A DNA stretch of 23,655 nt, from NCBI GenBank assembly GCA_003990745.1, contig RBNI01001215.1, positions 1-23,655 on the forward strand. Direction: 5' to 3'. The notes beneath the pieces are model-generated. The model searched no databases. It was not told where the DNA came from and worked only from the letters and a program-made list of their open reading frames with translations. Below, in pieces: positions 8,592 through 19,036 of the stretch (the stretch's first letter is position 1; the number at the start of each line of letters is the position of its first letter). Origin of the DNA: Jimgerdemannia flammicorona (lineage: Eukaryota; Mucoromycota; Endogonomycetes; Endogonales; Endogonaceae). Position numbers and translations under genes: made by a program.

Positions 8592-9329
8592 CAAAAGTAA
8601 GCTTTTGATATATTAAATATTCAAAAGCTATAATATCTTTCAAAAGCTCTTTTGAAATCTCTTCAAAATTTTTTTCAAAACTCCTTTCAAAATCTCATAT
8701 TATTTGCAATCTAAGAAATAAGAGTGAGAGATAGTACTCCTAAACAAATGATTTGAATCAATTCAAAGTAAATATATATAGTATTTGAATTGAATTAATT
8801 TGATTTAATTTAAATATCATTAGGAAAAATAACTTCAGTTCACATTTACTAGTTTATATGTATTTATAGCTATTTAGATTCATATTATTTAATATAGTTC
8901 AAGTTTACAGCTATTTAGTTCATATTACTATATATTTCTATCTATAGACTTGCTATTTAGTTAATATAACTGTATCTTTAAAAAAAACAAATCTGTTAGC
9001 ATCTACTAGTTTGTGTCTATAGTTATTTAAATTTATATTATGAAATTATAGTTTATATATTGTACTTTCTATCTATATTTTTAGTAATTTAGTGTAAAAA
9101 TTTGAGGCTTAGTTTGGAACTAGCAAGCATGATTACCCAGATAAGAAAAATGATAAATAAATAGGATTTATTATAAGGATAGATCTGTGACTTAACTATT
9201 CTAATTTCTTAAATAATATTTTTAATATTATTGATAAAATCTAAATATTTATTACTATATAGACAAGATGGAAAGAAATATGAATTATAGCTAATAAAGG
9301 ATTGTTTTGTATAAGCAAAACAGAAACAA
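8592..9329. other. AT-rich spacer with loose repeats, no gene seen
   Basis: A short CTTTCAAAA-type repeat occupies about 8636-8697. From about 8835 to 9090 phrases like GCTATTTAG, TAGTTCA and TATCTATA recur irregularly; a related phrase (TTAATATAACTGTAT) returns near 10144. This looks like decayed repeat sequence. No frame of note is present. Confidence 0.45.
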
Positions 9330-9850
9330 TGTCATCATCACCTCCAGCCTATAATAAAGAGTCCTCTAATAATAGAAAACAAATCTTAATGAAACAAAAA
9401 GCTACTATTAGCACTAAACAAAATACTGAGTACCAAAAGTAATAGTGACTTCTAAAGAAAGCCAAATAGACTAATAAAGTCTACAAAATATTTCAACAAA
9501 TTGATACCACCCTAGATAAGCTCAAGATGCAGTTCTTAGACAAAACTCAGAGCTAATGAACTTAATTAGAATATACTCTGAATTGTATGAATGTACCACC
9601 AATACTATCTCTAAAGATACTATTGTAAAAAATCATCTATTTGGTAAAAAATTATGACACAATAAACAAATTCAGTATAATAAGACTAAGAAAGAATAAG
9701 AAATAGTGATCATCCATCTGGTTAAAAAAACACTATCTTATCTTACTAGAAGAGAAGAAGACCAAAAGTAAAACAATATAGTCAAAGAAGTACATCAGAT
9801 TTATGACATAATTTCTCATCTAATACTGAACCAGATCTGCTATCTATAAA
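9330..9850 (+). pseudogene. Possible decayed coding island of unknown identity
   Basis: Less AT-rich than its surroundings. From an ATG at 9330 one frame reads MSSSPPAYNKESSNNRK and continues for about 40 codons to three stops in a row (TAA TAG TGA). It then resumes with NKVYKIFQQIDTTLDKL. Farther down, the +1 frame reads better, with EIVIIHLVKKTLSYLTRREE and KEVHQIYDIISHLILN. The pattern of Q-to-stop codons with retained charged and helical stretches resembles the decayed Gag of element 2. I recognise no family. It could be a fragment of a transposon gag or of a host gene, or chance. Confidence 0.3.
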
Positions 9851-10401
9851 GAGTAAGTAAATGAGATTTAACTTAAATACAAAAAGATGAGATATATTTA
9901 CTATGTGAAATATATCTGTAATAAATCTACAAACTATACTATAAATATTACTAAACTATGAATACTATGAATAATGAATACCATAAATACTATATACAAA
10001 AATCTCAATTTATATCAATAAAGATTTGATTTTAATAATCTATAGACTCTTGTATTATATACAATTTATTATTGAATGTATACTTCTAATTTCACTGCAC
10101 ACTTCTTAAATGAAAACCAGTCACAATTGCAAGTAATGTCAAATTAATATAACTGTATTTTCAGTCTATATACTTGGTAATTTAGTTCAACTATATATTT
10201 ATAAATAAAATATATATTTAAAAAAGTTCCTCTTATAATATATAATCTATATACTTATTTACTAAATATGAATAAAAAGAATATACATTTAATCTATCTA
10301 CCAAGTTCTTTCTTATTGAATCATATTTCTCAAACAAGAGTTGCATGTGTATTATATAAATAATTACATCTACAGATATAATATTGAACTGTCCAGTCTA
10401 T
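9851..10401. other. AT-rich left flank of element 2, no gene seen
   Basis: Contains short irregular repeats of AATACTAT / GAATAC (about 9940-10000) and no useful frame. CTAT at 10398-10401 is the left copy of the element 2 target duplication. Confidence 0.5.
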
Positions 10402-11478
10402 TGTAGTAAGTAACAGAATTATACTGCTGAATTCATAAATTAGCCATATACCATATCTAGTATACTAAGCAATCAAGACTACTTTACTATGCCAATCTAT
10501 ATAATTAGTCAGAGATATCAGAAATAGTATATTTACTATACTGAGTAGGTATACTCTACTATCCAGAAATACTTGCTATAAATAGTAATCTATAGTTAGC
10601 AACATAGTAACTAGATAGTAACCACAATTGTATAAAATACCCTAGAGATAAGAGTGAATAAACCTCAGTTTAAAATTTAAACCCAAAGCAAAAGACAAGT
10701 CTGCCTACCATACTTTAAGAGGAGCCACTACTAGGAGATTGTGAGCTTTGCTATTTCCATTTTCACTCCAGTCTACTTTTCAATACAAAGAACAAGTCTG
10801 TTTTTGGTTTGCTTGCTAGATAAGTCTGAAAAGAACTTTACTGCCTTTTGAAGAGAAATTCACTACTTAAGGAATAAGTTGCCAATTTTAAGTTATCTAT
10901 ATTTCCAGAGAGCCTACTATAAGGAACCTTGCTACAAGCCAGTCTCTTGACACAACTTTACAGTAATTTATTAATATAAATGAAGTCAGTCTTTGATATA
11001 ACTTGCCAAGAATCTGTAATATCTGAGTTATTTGTTCATTTCCAGTGAGCTGATTTAGAAGAATTTATATCATTCTCTATTCTCAGTAAGCCAATTTAGG
11101 AGAATCTATGCCAAATTAAGTTATCTGCCAAATCTGTATAAGGGATACTACTATATAGAAATTATTATACAGAAATTACATACTTTTGAAGACTATTGCA
11201 CTATACAGAGATTGCTGTCACCTAAGAAGAAACCCCACTAAATTTCCAGCTTATCTATACTATATAAATTGCTGCTATACTCAAGAACTATTCTAATAAG
11301 AAAATCTATACAAATCAACTATAGTATCTAGATTAACCATTATACTACTAAATACTAACAAAGATCTCAGGAATCTTAGAATATTTTATTACTTTTTGAC
11401 AAAGTAACTGGGGACTCAAGTCAAACTACATCAACTCCTAACCTTGTAATTTGCCTCCATTGAGCCAGGTATATTACA
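10402..11478 (+). repeat. 5' LTR of element 2
   Basis: Starts TGTAGTAAG, ends TATATTACA, and pairs along its length with 19037-20178. It is 65 bp shorter than the 3' copy, chiefly because tandem and short insertions are absent. Differences outside the gaps are mainly transitions. Confidence 0.9.
10631..10668 (+). promoter_or_regulatory. Candidate LTR core promoter and poly(A) module, element 2
   Basis: TATAAAATACCC starts at 10631 and GAGTGAATAAACCTCAG follows at 10652-10668, 21 nt downstream. Both are retained in the 3' LTR (TATAAAATA from 19302; 17-mer at 19323-19339). The 17-mer is identical to that in element 1, although the rest of the LTRs is different. The role is inferred from position and from the AATAAA it contains. 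Confidence 0.62.
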
Positions 11479-11480
11479 TC

Positions 11481-11497
11481 TGGGAGCTCAACTGAGA
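11481..11497 (+). other. Primer-binding site of element 2
   Basis: TGGGAGCTCAACTGAGA starts two bases after the 5' LTR. TGG at this place is complementary to a tRNA CCA end, here GAGCTCCCA. It differs from the element 1 site, so the two use different primer tRNAs or one site has decayed. Confidence 0.6.
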
Positions 11498-11562
11498 AGA
11501 TTTCAAAATCAATATAACTTTTCAGCTCATAAGAACTCACAGTCAAACTGGATATATTTGAT

Positions 11563-13380
11563 ATGATACCAATCTCTATTACTATAGGAGAACTAGTTAT
11601 TGCCAGTATTTAGATAGAAAAAGAAGTAATTACTTCAAGACTTGTCAACTACCCAGTATTAGAAGAATCTCAATCAGAAGCCAGCACAGCCTGAAATCTT
11701 CAACCAGATCAATCAGACATCACAGGTGGCCCTGTTGGAAACTTTGAAGAACTTGTATAAGAACTAGAAGATCTTATTACACAAGTCTGATATTCTGCAG
11801 CCAGACACTCTAGAGAGGTCTCACCAATCTCACTCATTGAACCCTTATCACCAGCTCTTGCAGAATTAGAAGTAGCTTCTTCAAGAATATCTAGGCTCAT
11901 TTTACTTTATCTGAGGTCCATAACACTATTCTCAAGATATCCAAGCACCCCCATTTCCATCAATAGTTCAGAAAGTAAATCAGAGTCAAAATCTGAATTA
12001 GAATCTGGACCAGAACTAGAATCAGAAGAAAGTGACAATAAAATGACCACCCTATTACCAACCTTTACAAGATATCCAGAGGAAGATCCTAGAGAATTTC
12101 TTGATAGAATTAAGGGAATCACAGCCCTGAGGAATCTCTCAGATAAAAGAAAAATTACCATCTATAAGGCTCAGCTTAGAGAACTAGCCAGAGGAATTAT
12201 CCACTGAATAGCAAACAACCCACATTCAGAACTTACAACAGAAATATAAGCAGTAGTATCTTATCAGCTAGAATATAGTCATGGTCCACTGGCTTATCAA
12301 AAAATATGTAGGAAATGAAACTCACTACAAGGCTTAAGAATCTATTATGAAAATAAAGATGAACCTTAGAGAATCACTGAGAGCCTTCTTTATAAGAATT
12401 CAAAAGAAAATGCATGCAGCTAGATTCAATACTGCCAACCAAGACATCATAGGTTCAATAAACTTCATGAATGGAATTTCTCTAAACATTGCCCAGCATA
12501 TCTGTACTCTAGATATCAGAAGGTCCAAAGAGTAAGTAGATACAGCCCAAGGATTCTTTGATATTAGACAAGAAACTACCTAGAGTGACTATGACAAGAA
12601 GGATGATAAAGAAGACATCCTAATCAAAGCCCTACAAAGACTTCTTCAAGGACAGAAAAGATCTAAAGAAAGAAGGCCAGCCAAAGAAGGAAAGAAAGAC
12701 AGGAGTGAAATTCAAGATCTCAGTTCCAAGTTGGACCGATTGATTAGACAGATTGAAAAACTTACTATATATAAAAATCAGAGCTATCAAGACAATAGAG
12801 AATACCCATCACAAAGGAGTCAAGGTTATTTACCCAGAGATAACAGGAACTACTAGTAAGAAGATAGAAGATACTCTGTCTAAGATAGAGCCCAAGTCCA
12901 ATGCTTCTATTGTGGACAATTCAGACACTATACTACTGAATGTGACAATAGAAGAAGTGACCAAAGAGACTCAGAACCACCAAACTGAAGGAATGAAACC
13001 CAGTATAAGAAGACTGAAGCCTATCCTGTCAAAGACTTTGAAGAAGAAAGCAACAGTAAAGACTATAGTGATCTGGACTTGTATTCAGCCAAAGCCATCA
13101 TCCAAAAGATAGTTTACCTAGCAGAGAAGAGGAAGAGATCTGTAGAAAGACCATCCAGGAATATCAGCAGAAGAATCCAAGAGAAAGATAAAGAAGAGCA
13201 AGTAGAAATATCTCTCTGGTCTCTCTTACCTTTTGTCCCTAAGACAAATGAGCTACTCCTAGAAAATGAAAAAATAGAACAAGAAGAACAGGAACCTGCT
13301 GTCTCAAAGCTCAAGAAGAAGTACACCCTGAAGACTATACCCAGAGATATCTATAATAAAGCCTGGTAGAAGATTCAAGA
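11563..13380 (+). pseudogene. Gag of element 2 (capsid and intact zinc knuckle; many stops)
   Basis: Structural polyprotein. An ATG at 11563 opens a frame with scattered TAG, TAA and TGA codons. An acidic Ser/Glu stretch (about 11970-12040) precedes a capsid-like part starting TRYPEEDPREFLDRIKGI (12067-12120). A frame change occurs near 12340, after which one frame runs to the protease. The nucleocapsid knuckle at 12902-12943 reads CFYCGQFRHYTTEC, a complete C-x2-C-x4-H-x4-C. A charged linker follows (13079-13369 is open). Most stops fit CAG or CAA changed to TAG or TAA, or TGG changed to TGA. The frame at 12753-13112 is a shadow. Confidence 0.82.
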
Positions 13381-13910
13381 AGCCAATATAGAAGTCTCTC
13401 TTCTGCAATTCCTATAGCTGATATTAGCTGGAGTTCAAAATAAATTGCTAAGGACCACTAGGTCTAGCACTGACCAAGTTCCAATCCCACAGCAAGAGCT
13501 AGCTCCCATCTCTATCCAGGCTGCAGAGAGATATGTCAGCATCTACCTATATGGAGATATTGGAGGACAAAAAGCAAAAATCCTCATAGATATAAGAGCA
13601 GCTATCTGTATTATTGCCAAATGATTCCTGGATACCCTCTAATGGCCTATTGATAGACTATCTAATCTCAGTATCATAGTATAGATGGAGCCCAAACTCA
13701 ACCCCTTGGAGAAGTATGAAACATTACTATCTCCCTTGGACACATTCAGTTCTCCATCCCAAAAGCTATTATCACTGAAGCTATTACTTATGATATAATC
13801 CTTAGTATCAACTAGATGAAGGAAATGAATATAGTTGTTAATATCAGTCAACAAGTACTCAAGTTTGACTACTAAGGCAAGAAGTATAGGGTTAAGGTGA
13901 CCAGCTATAA
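13381..13910 (+). pseudogene. Aspartic protease of element 2, active site destroyed
   Basis: A pre-protease segment like that of element 1 (QEANIEVSLLQFL) leads into YLYGDIGGQKAKILID. At 13589-13600 the expected DTGA reads DIRA: Thr to Ile (ACA to ATA) and Gly to Arg (GGA to AGA), both transition steps. The second conserved region, YDIILSIN*MKEMN at about 13786, shows Gly to Ser and Trp to stop at the usual ILLGxxW positions. A frame change lies near 13720. It could not act as a protease. Confidence 0.82.
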
Positions 13911-15215
13911 GCAATCAAAGAAGAAGAAGAAGGTTACTATCCAGGAAGAATATGCCAGCAGTAAAGAATCTACCATAGAAGAGAAAGAAGAATCCAAAGA
14001 TAGAAATGATCCCAGACTCAATCCCTGAATCAACCTGGTGGATGATAGGCCAGAAGATAATGTGTGGGCTAAGAATACTATCCCCATCACTATTGGAGCC
14101 ATTGCAGGAGAAATCAAAGGATGCCCCATCTGTCTCAAGAGATATAAATGTCCTGAGCACTCTTTCAAGATCATTGGGACAAGGAATTTGCCTGGTACAG
14201 CCTGCCCTGAGTACAGAAGAAAGAAGAAATATAGATATATTCCAGAGATACCTATAGCTGAAGCTGCAGAAGTATAAGTAATTTGAGATCAAGAATCATT
14301 TGAAGAGGAAGAAAGCTCTGAACAAGAGGTTCCTAAATAAGAAGTACCTGAAGAAGAAGAGGTCCCTGAGCTTATTCTCTAGGATGATCCTCACTAAATA
14401 TCACCTAAAGATAATGATTCTTGGAATGTTGAAGAAGGACTCAGTATAATCTCCATTATTCTCAAGCAAGAAACTCACCAAGAAAGAGCTTTTTAGCTAA
14501 GAAGATATCTATACTAAATGATCTTCCACTCTCCTCAAGACTACTGCTATCAGTGTCATCTACTGGATCAATAAGAAAGATAGAGATCCTGAAGATTGAA
14601 ACCCCCAACCACAGTTGCACAGTCAATCACCTTCTAAGAAGTCACCATTAAGTTGCAAAGCTGATTCAGAGGATAAGGTTTCTTTATCCAAACAGAAGTA
14701 TATCTCTTAGCCACTCTTCACCCAACTTATAATCAAGATGGATACCAATTCCCAAGACAACAAGAGATTAATAACTAGAAATAGCATTTTCAAGCAATGG
14801 GATTTGTAACCATGGAAGACACTCAGACTGCCAAGACTGCAGACATCAGAAGATTCACCTTAGCCAGGATGTTGTAATTCATATCTTGAAGAGAGGAGAT
14901 AACAGAGGTCAGATCCAAAAAAGTCAGACCAAGAAATCAAGAAGAAGGACCCTCAAGATCTATGATTTGGGAGAAGACATCCTAGCTCTCATCAGATATT
15001 CAATCTGCCAAAAATAGATAAAAGATGCCATCAACTTTATAGAAGCCCTAGATCCTATAGGAAAAAGAAGAATTAACTATCTCTGAGATCTCTCTACTGG
15101 AGCCAGATGGCTGCATCTCAACCTCAGAGTCTGGAGGCTCTCTGCTAGTAGAGCTTTAGCCCAAAGATAGCCTGAACTCAGCAAGGATATTGCCCAGTAT
15201 ATCCTGCTACATCCC
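13911..15215 (+). pseudogene. Long protease-dUTPase spacer with Cys/His clusters, element 2
   Basis: About 430 codons not found in a standard gypsy pol. After a Lys-rich stretch come CPICLKRYKCPEH (near 14121-14160) and a Glu-rich segment, then YCYQCHLL (near 14540). Farther on is GICNHGRHSDCQDCRHQKIH (near 14799-14858), with the pattern C-x2-H-x3-H-x2-C-x2-C-x2-H. From there one frame with only a few stops runs into the dUTPase, including DLSTGARWLHLNLRVWRLSA (near 15080-15140). The Cys/His pattern before the dUTPase parallels the CPH/EH/CYQC cluster of element 1. I recognise no named family. A zinc-binding, nucleic-acid-contact role is only a guess. Confidence 0.5.
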
Positions 15216-15600
15216 AAGGCCAAACCCCTGACCAAAGCTCACCAAGAAGATATAGAGTATGACCTTTACAGTCTGGAGGATGAACCTATCAAGCCTGGAA
15301 GAATATCAATGATCAGAACTGAATTAGCCATACAGCTACCCTAAGGAACTTATATCTAACTGACCTCAAGGTCTGGACTCACTAGATAAGAAATAACTGT
15401 AAAAGGAGGAACCATAGACCTAGGATATACATATAGGTGAAATTAAGGTCATCCTATATAACAGTAGTACAGAATGGCACCAAATCATTGAAAGACAGAA
15501 GATTGTCCAAGCAGTCTTTACAAAAATCAAGACTCTACAATTACAAGAAGTCTCCAAACTGACTGAAGGAACAAGACAAGCTGAAGGATTTGGAAGCTCA
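15216..15600 (+). pseudogene. dUTPase domain of element 2 (decayed)
   Basis: The five trimeric-dUTPase motifs can be followed despite stops. Motif 1 EYDLYS is at 15255-15272, where AGYDLYS is usual. Motif 2 SRSGLT is at 15366-15383. Motif 3 GGTIDLGY begins at 15405 and keeps the catalytic Asp (15417-15419) and Tyr; it continues as GEIKVILYN after a one-base frame change near 15435. Motif 4 is RQKIVQAVF, and motif 5 RQAEGFGSSD at 15574-15603 keeps Gly-Phe-Gly-Ser. There are in-frame TAA codons in the LP*GTYI*LTS stretch, typical of lost CAA. It sits between protease and RT as in element 1. Homology to dUTPase is strong; function is lost in this copy. Confidence 0.82.
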
Positions 15601-16020
15601 GATAAGAAGGAAGTATATCTCCTTCAGGTCAATTATCTCAAAAAAAATAATACCTCTTAGTAAGTATATTACCAACTAGTCAAACTGCACAAGAATCTCA
15701 TCCTAGAGCCTGGAGAGCAAACTACCTTCGAAATCTTTGTACCATCTGACCCCAGAAACCTCTTCTTTGAACTCAATAAAGATATCCCAAACCTGGATAT
15801 TGAAGGACACATATTCTCTAATAAGATGAATCTAGTATACTCCTAAGCAATCAACCAGAGCTGGGAAAGTATCATCTTGCTAAAAGGAATCATCATAGGA
15901 CATTTAGTATCCTTCCTTAACTGAACCTATAGAGAAGTCTATAAGCTGAACCTATTGGAAAATGACAAAAGGTCTCAGAAGAAAGAAAAGGCCCCTCTGT
16001 GACCCAGGAGATAGTGAAGC
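15601..16020 (+). pseudogene. Beta-rich pre-RT segment of element 2 pol
   Basis: One frame with four stops carries ILEPGEQTTFEIFVPSDP and later INQSWESIILLKGIIIGHLV. The pattern N-x-S-x-E-x-I-x-L-x-K-G-x-x-I-G-x-L resembles the short beta-sheet region often found just before RT in gypsy-type pol proteins, and it also recalls a dUTPase-like strand pattern. Its role is unknown. It could be a relic second dUTPase-like fold or a spacer domain. Confidence 0.45.
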
Positions 16021-17051
16021 CTTTTACCAATATTGGAGAAGAATTGACATCTCAGCAATAGTAATAACTAGTAGAACTTCTTAACAAATATCAAAATATC
16101 TTTACTATAGACTATGGCAATCTACTATATAACTCATCATATCACTACAGTATAAATACAGAAAATGCAACACCTATCTGATAGAAATCCTATAGAATAT
16201 TCCATCACCTAAAGATATTTAAAAAGGAGTATATTTAAGAACTCTTGAACAATAGAGTCATCTAACTCTCTACCAGCCCTTGGGCCAGCTATATACTTAT
16301 TGTACCAAAGAAAGGAGGATGGAGACTCTATATAGACTACAGAAAACTCAATTTAATCACTGAAAAGAATACTTATCCTTTACTCAGAATTGATGACCTC
16401 TTGGACTAGTTATAAGATACCAGATATTTCAGCAGTATGGACCTTTTTGCAGGATTCTATAAGATCTCCATAGATCCCAAAGACATTCAAAAGACAGTCT
16501 TTCTTGCTCTAGAAAAACTATTTGAATACCTCTGAATGCCTTTTGAACTTTGCAATATATCTCCCACCTTTTAGAGAATGATAAATTCAGTCTATGCTCT
16601 CCTAATTCACTATTATCTAATTATATATATGGATGATTCAAACATCTATTCAACAAATTTCAAGGAATATCTGCATTATATAGAAGAATTCTTCAAGCTT
16701 ACCTATAAGAACTGCCTGAGACTCAATACCAAGAAATATTACTTTGAGAAACAGAAACTTGAATTTCTTGAATTTATAGTTTCAAAAGAAGAAACTCATA
16801 CAGATCCAAAGAAAACTAAGAAGATCAACAATTGGCCAGTATTCAAGACTCTGAAGAAAACATTATCATTCCTAATGCTAGTATCTTACTACAGAAGATT
16901 TATCAAGAACTTTGCCCAAATCACTGCCCCAATCCAAATCCTTCTCAAGAAAGAAGTACCTTACAAATGGACAGAATTACAAAAACTAGCCTTCAAGGAA
17001 CTCAAGTGCCATATAACTATAGCACCAATCCTTGTCTGCCCTAATCTATAG
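16021..17051 (+). pseudogene. Reverse transcriptase of element 2 (many stops)
   Basis: Read in one frame from about 16080: [38 protein letters not shown] with the motif A Asp, then MPFELCNISPTF where MPFGLxNAPxTF is usual, and YMDD at 16626-16637. The C-terminal part is open (16578-17051) with the thumb/connection region LSFLMLVSYYRRFIKNFAQI. Catalytic Asp residues are retained, but about nine stops (TAA, TAG, TGA) interrupt the domain. Order and motifs are those of Ty3/gypsy RT. Confidence 0.9.
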
Positions 17052-17430
17052 AAGTCATTCATCTTATATATAGATACTTCTAAAGATAGCTTAGGAGCAG
17101 TTCTAGCCCAAAAAGGACCTGATTAGCAGTACTATGTGATAGCTTATATAAGCTGAGCTACCAATTAGCAGCAGATGAACTATGGCAGCACCAAATTGAA
17201 ATAACTTGCAGTCATATGAGTGGTCACTCTGTTCAAGTATTATCTTATCAGAAAAATATTCACTCTGATAACTAACCATACAGCCCTCAAATAGCTATTC
17301 AACTATAAGGAATCTACTGGAATCCTAGTCTGCTGGATCTTTATCCTCCAGGATTACAAAATTACTATCATCTATAAAGCAGAGAAAGCTCACAATAATG
17401 TTGATATACTTTCTCATCAACTCCAATAAA
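17052..17430 (+). pseudogene. RNase H of element 2, catalytic residues lost
   Basis: In the RT frame, FILYIDTSKDSLGAVLAQKG keeps the first Asp (17073-17075). The usual KLECLA reads KLK*LA (Glu to Lys), and the usual TDHxAL reads TNHTAL (Asp to Asn). Both replacements are G-to-A steps. The end reads NNVDILSHQLQ, matching NADALSR-type gypsy RNase H ends. Confidence 0.82.
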
Positions 17431-18500
17431 CCAAAAGAAGGGTGTACCAAGGAATTATATCCTAAAGAAAGCTCTTCAGACTATTAAGATACAAGAAGAC
17501 CTCATCTGAAAAGAATATCAGAAAGCTCACCAAGGATAGGTGAATATAGAAGAGAAGCTGTGAACAATACACTAATATTGGTCTAATCTCAGAACACAAG
17601 TCTGGGACATACTTAAGAAATGTAATATCTGTCAGAAGTACCAAAGAAGAAAGAACCACTAAGTACTACTATAATTAATCATACTACCAGATAACATTCT
17701 TCAGAGATAGGGAGTAGACATAATTGGATTCTTATCAGTTATACCAAGAAGAAACAAGTATATCCTCATATTTATAAAATATCTAACTAAGTGGCCTGAG
17801 GCTTTTCCAATGGAAATTGCTGATGTCCTGACTATTGTAGACCTCCTCCATGAACTCACACTCAGATATGGACCCCTAGAAGAACTTATCTCTGACTAAG
17901 GCACAGAATTCATCAATAATATAATCACAAGTTATATCCAAATTCACAAGATCTATCTCAAATAAATTACATCATACCACCCTCAAACTAATGGTGTGAT
18001 AGAAAGAATGAACCAGACTATCAAAAAAGAACTTACTTGAGTCAACTCTACCAACTGGGACCTCTGCTTATCTGAGATCCTATGGGAAATCTGGAACACT
18101 CCTGCTGTCTCTACCAAACAAAAGTCCTTCAAGATGATGTTTGCCAAGAAAACCAGAACTGCTGACTATGAGAATCTCAGAGACCTCCTCAAGAAGACAG
18201 AACTGTTGCATAATTAAGCACAGGTTCAGATTATTAAAGCCCAAGAAAGACAAAAGAAATACTATAACAGAAGTAGAAGAATAGGAAGTTCAAGATTGGA
18301 GATCAAGTACTAGTTTGGAGAAGCATGATTGAAATGAATTTTGTCACCAAACTGGAGCCCAAGTGGGAAGGACCTTATCTTGTATATAACATCAGAGAGA
18401 CCAGCATCTATTTAAGAAGCATAGATAGATAAACCCTCAGAATACTAGTATACATCAACTGCCTCAAGATATACCTCTCTCATCATGAATCAGACAATTG
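17431..18500 (+). pseudogene. Integrase of element 2 (broken)
   Basis: The zinc module is partly legible: CNIC is present near 17620-17640, but the His pair is not clear. The catalytic core shows Asp at 17717-17719 in GVDIIGF, Asp at 17894-17896 in SD*GTEF, and Glu at 18002-18004 in GVIERMNQ; the last two are in one frame and spaced exactly DX35E. GPY is at 18370-18378 in KLEPKWEGPYL. After it the chain reads INCLKIYLSHH and shows no chromodomain. Several stops and a frame change before GPY inactivate it. Confidence 0.88.
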
Positions 18501-19023
18501 ATCAGCACCTCCAGACTCTTGTTCTGAGTTCATTTCAATTACTCCTGGTTCCTCTTCCACAATTCCAATAAGCCAATAGAAACCCCTTCAATGAATCCAG
18601 ATCCACTAAGAGAACCTCACCCTGGCCAGATGTTTACTGCAAGTCCACCAGCTATAGGTCTACTATATAATTGGAGAACAGTTGCAGAACCTTTCAGTAG
18701 TAGACCTAACCTACATCAGAAACTCCACTGGCCTCATCTGGAAAAATACCACTACTGCAGACAGATTGTATACAATCTATAAATGAAATACTCCAGCACT
18801 GATACAGGTACAATTCTCCCTAAATGATATACAAAATATAAATCCTGCTATCTACTGGAGTATCATCAACTATGTTGAGATCCTGTTCTCAGAAAAAGAA
18901 GAAGAACCTATTGAATAGAGTAACTCTGATCCAAACAAAGATACTGGGTCAGATATTAATACTGAAGATATCTATGTATATTGAAATGATAACTAAAGGA
19001 TTGTCTGAGAGCAGACCATCCTT
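18501..19023 (+). pseudogene. C-terminal tail of element 2 pol, unrecognised
   Basis: Beyond integrase about 170 codons continue to the 3' LTR. A Pro/Ser-rich part is followed by an open 63-codon stretch (18591-18782) in another frame, then IQVQFSLNDIQNINPAIYWS and an acidic end (FSEKEEEPIE). The tail has no family I recognise. It is comparable in place to the tail of element 1 (1776-1958). Confidence 0.4.
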
Positions 19024-19024
19024 T

Positions 19025-19036
19025 AGTAGGAGCTGA
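19025..19036 (+). other. Probable polypurine tract of element 2
   Basis: AGTAGGAGCTGA lies directly before the 3' LTR. It is purine-rich but interrupted by T and C, as might be expected after decay, and its position fits plus-strand priming. Confidence 0.5.

Noticed and set aside
12753..13112. 119-codon frame over the Gag region of element 2
   Set aside because: The other frame holds the zinc knuckle and runs on into the protease, so this one is a shadow.
18370..18500. Chromodomain after the integrase GPY motif
   Set aside because: The residues after GPY in both elements do not show the aromatic cage or spacing of a chromodomain.
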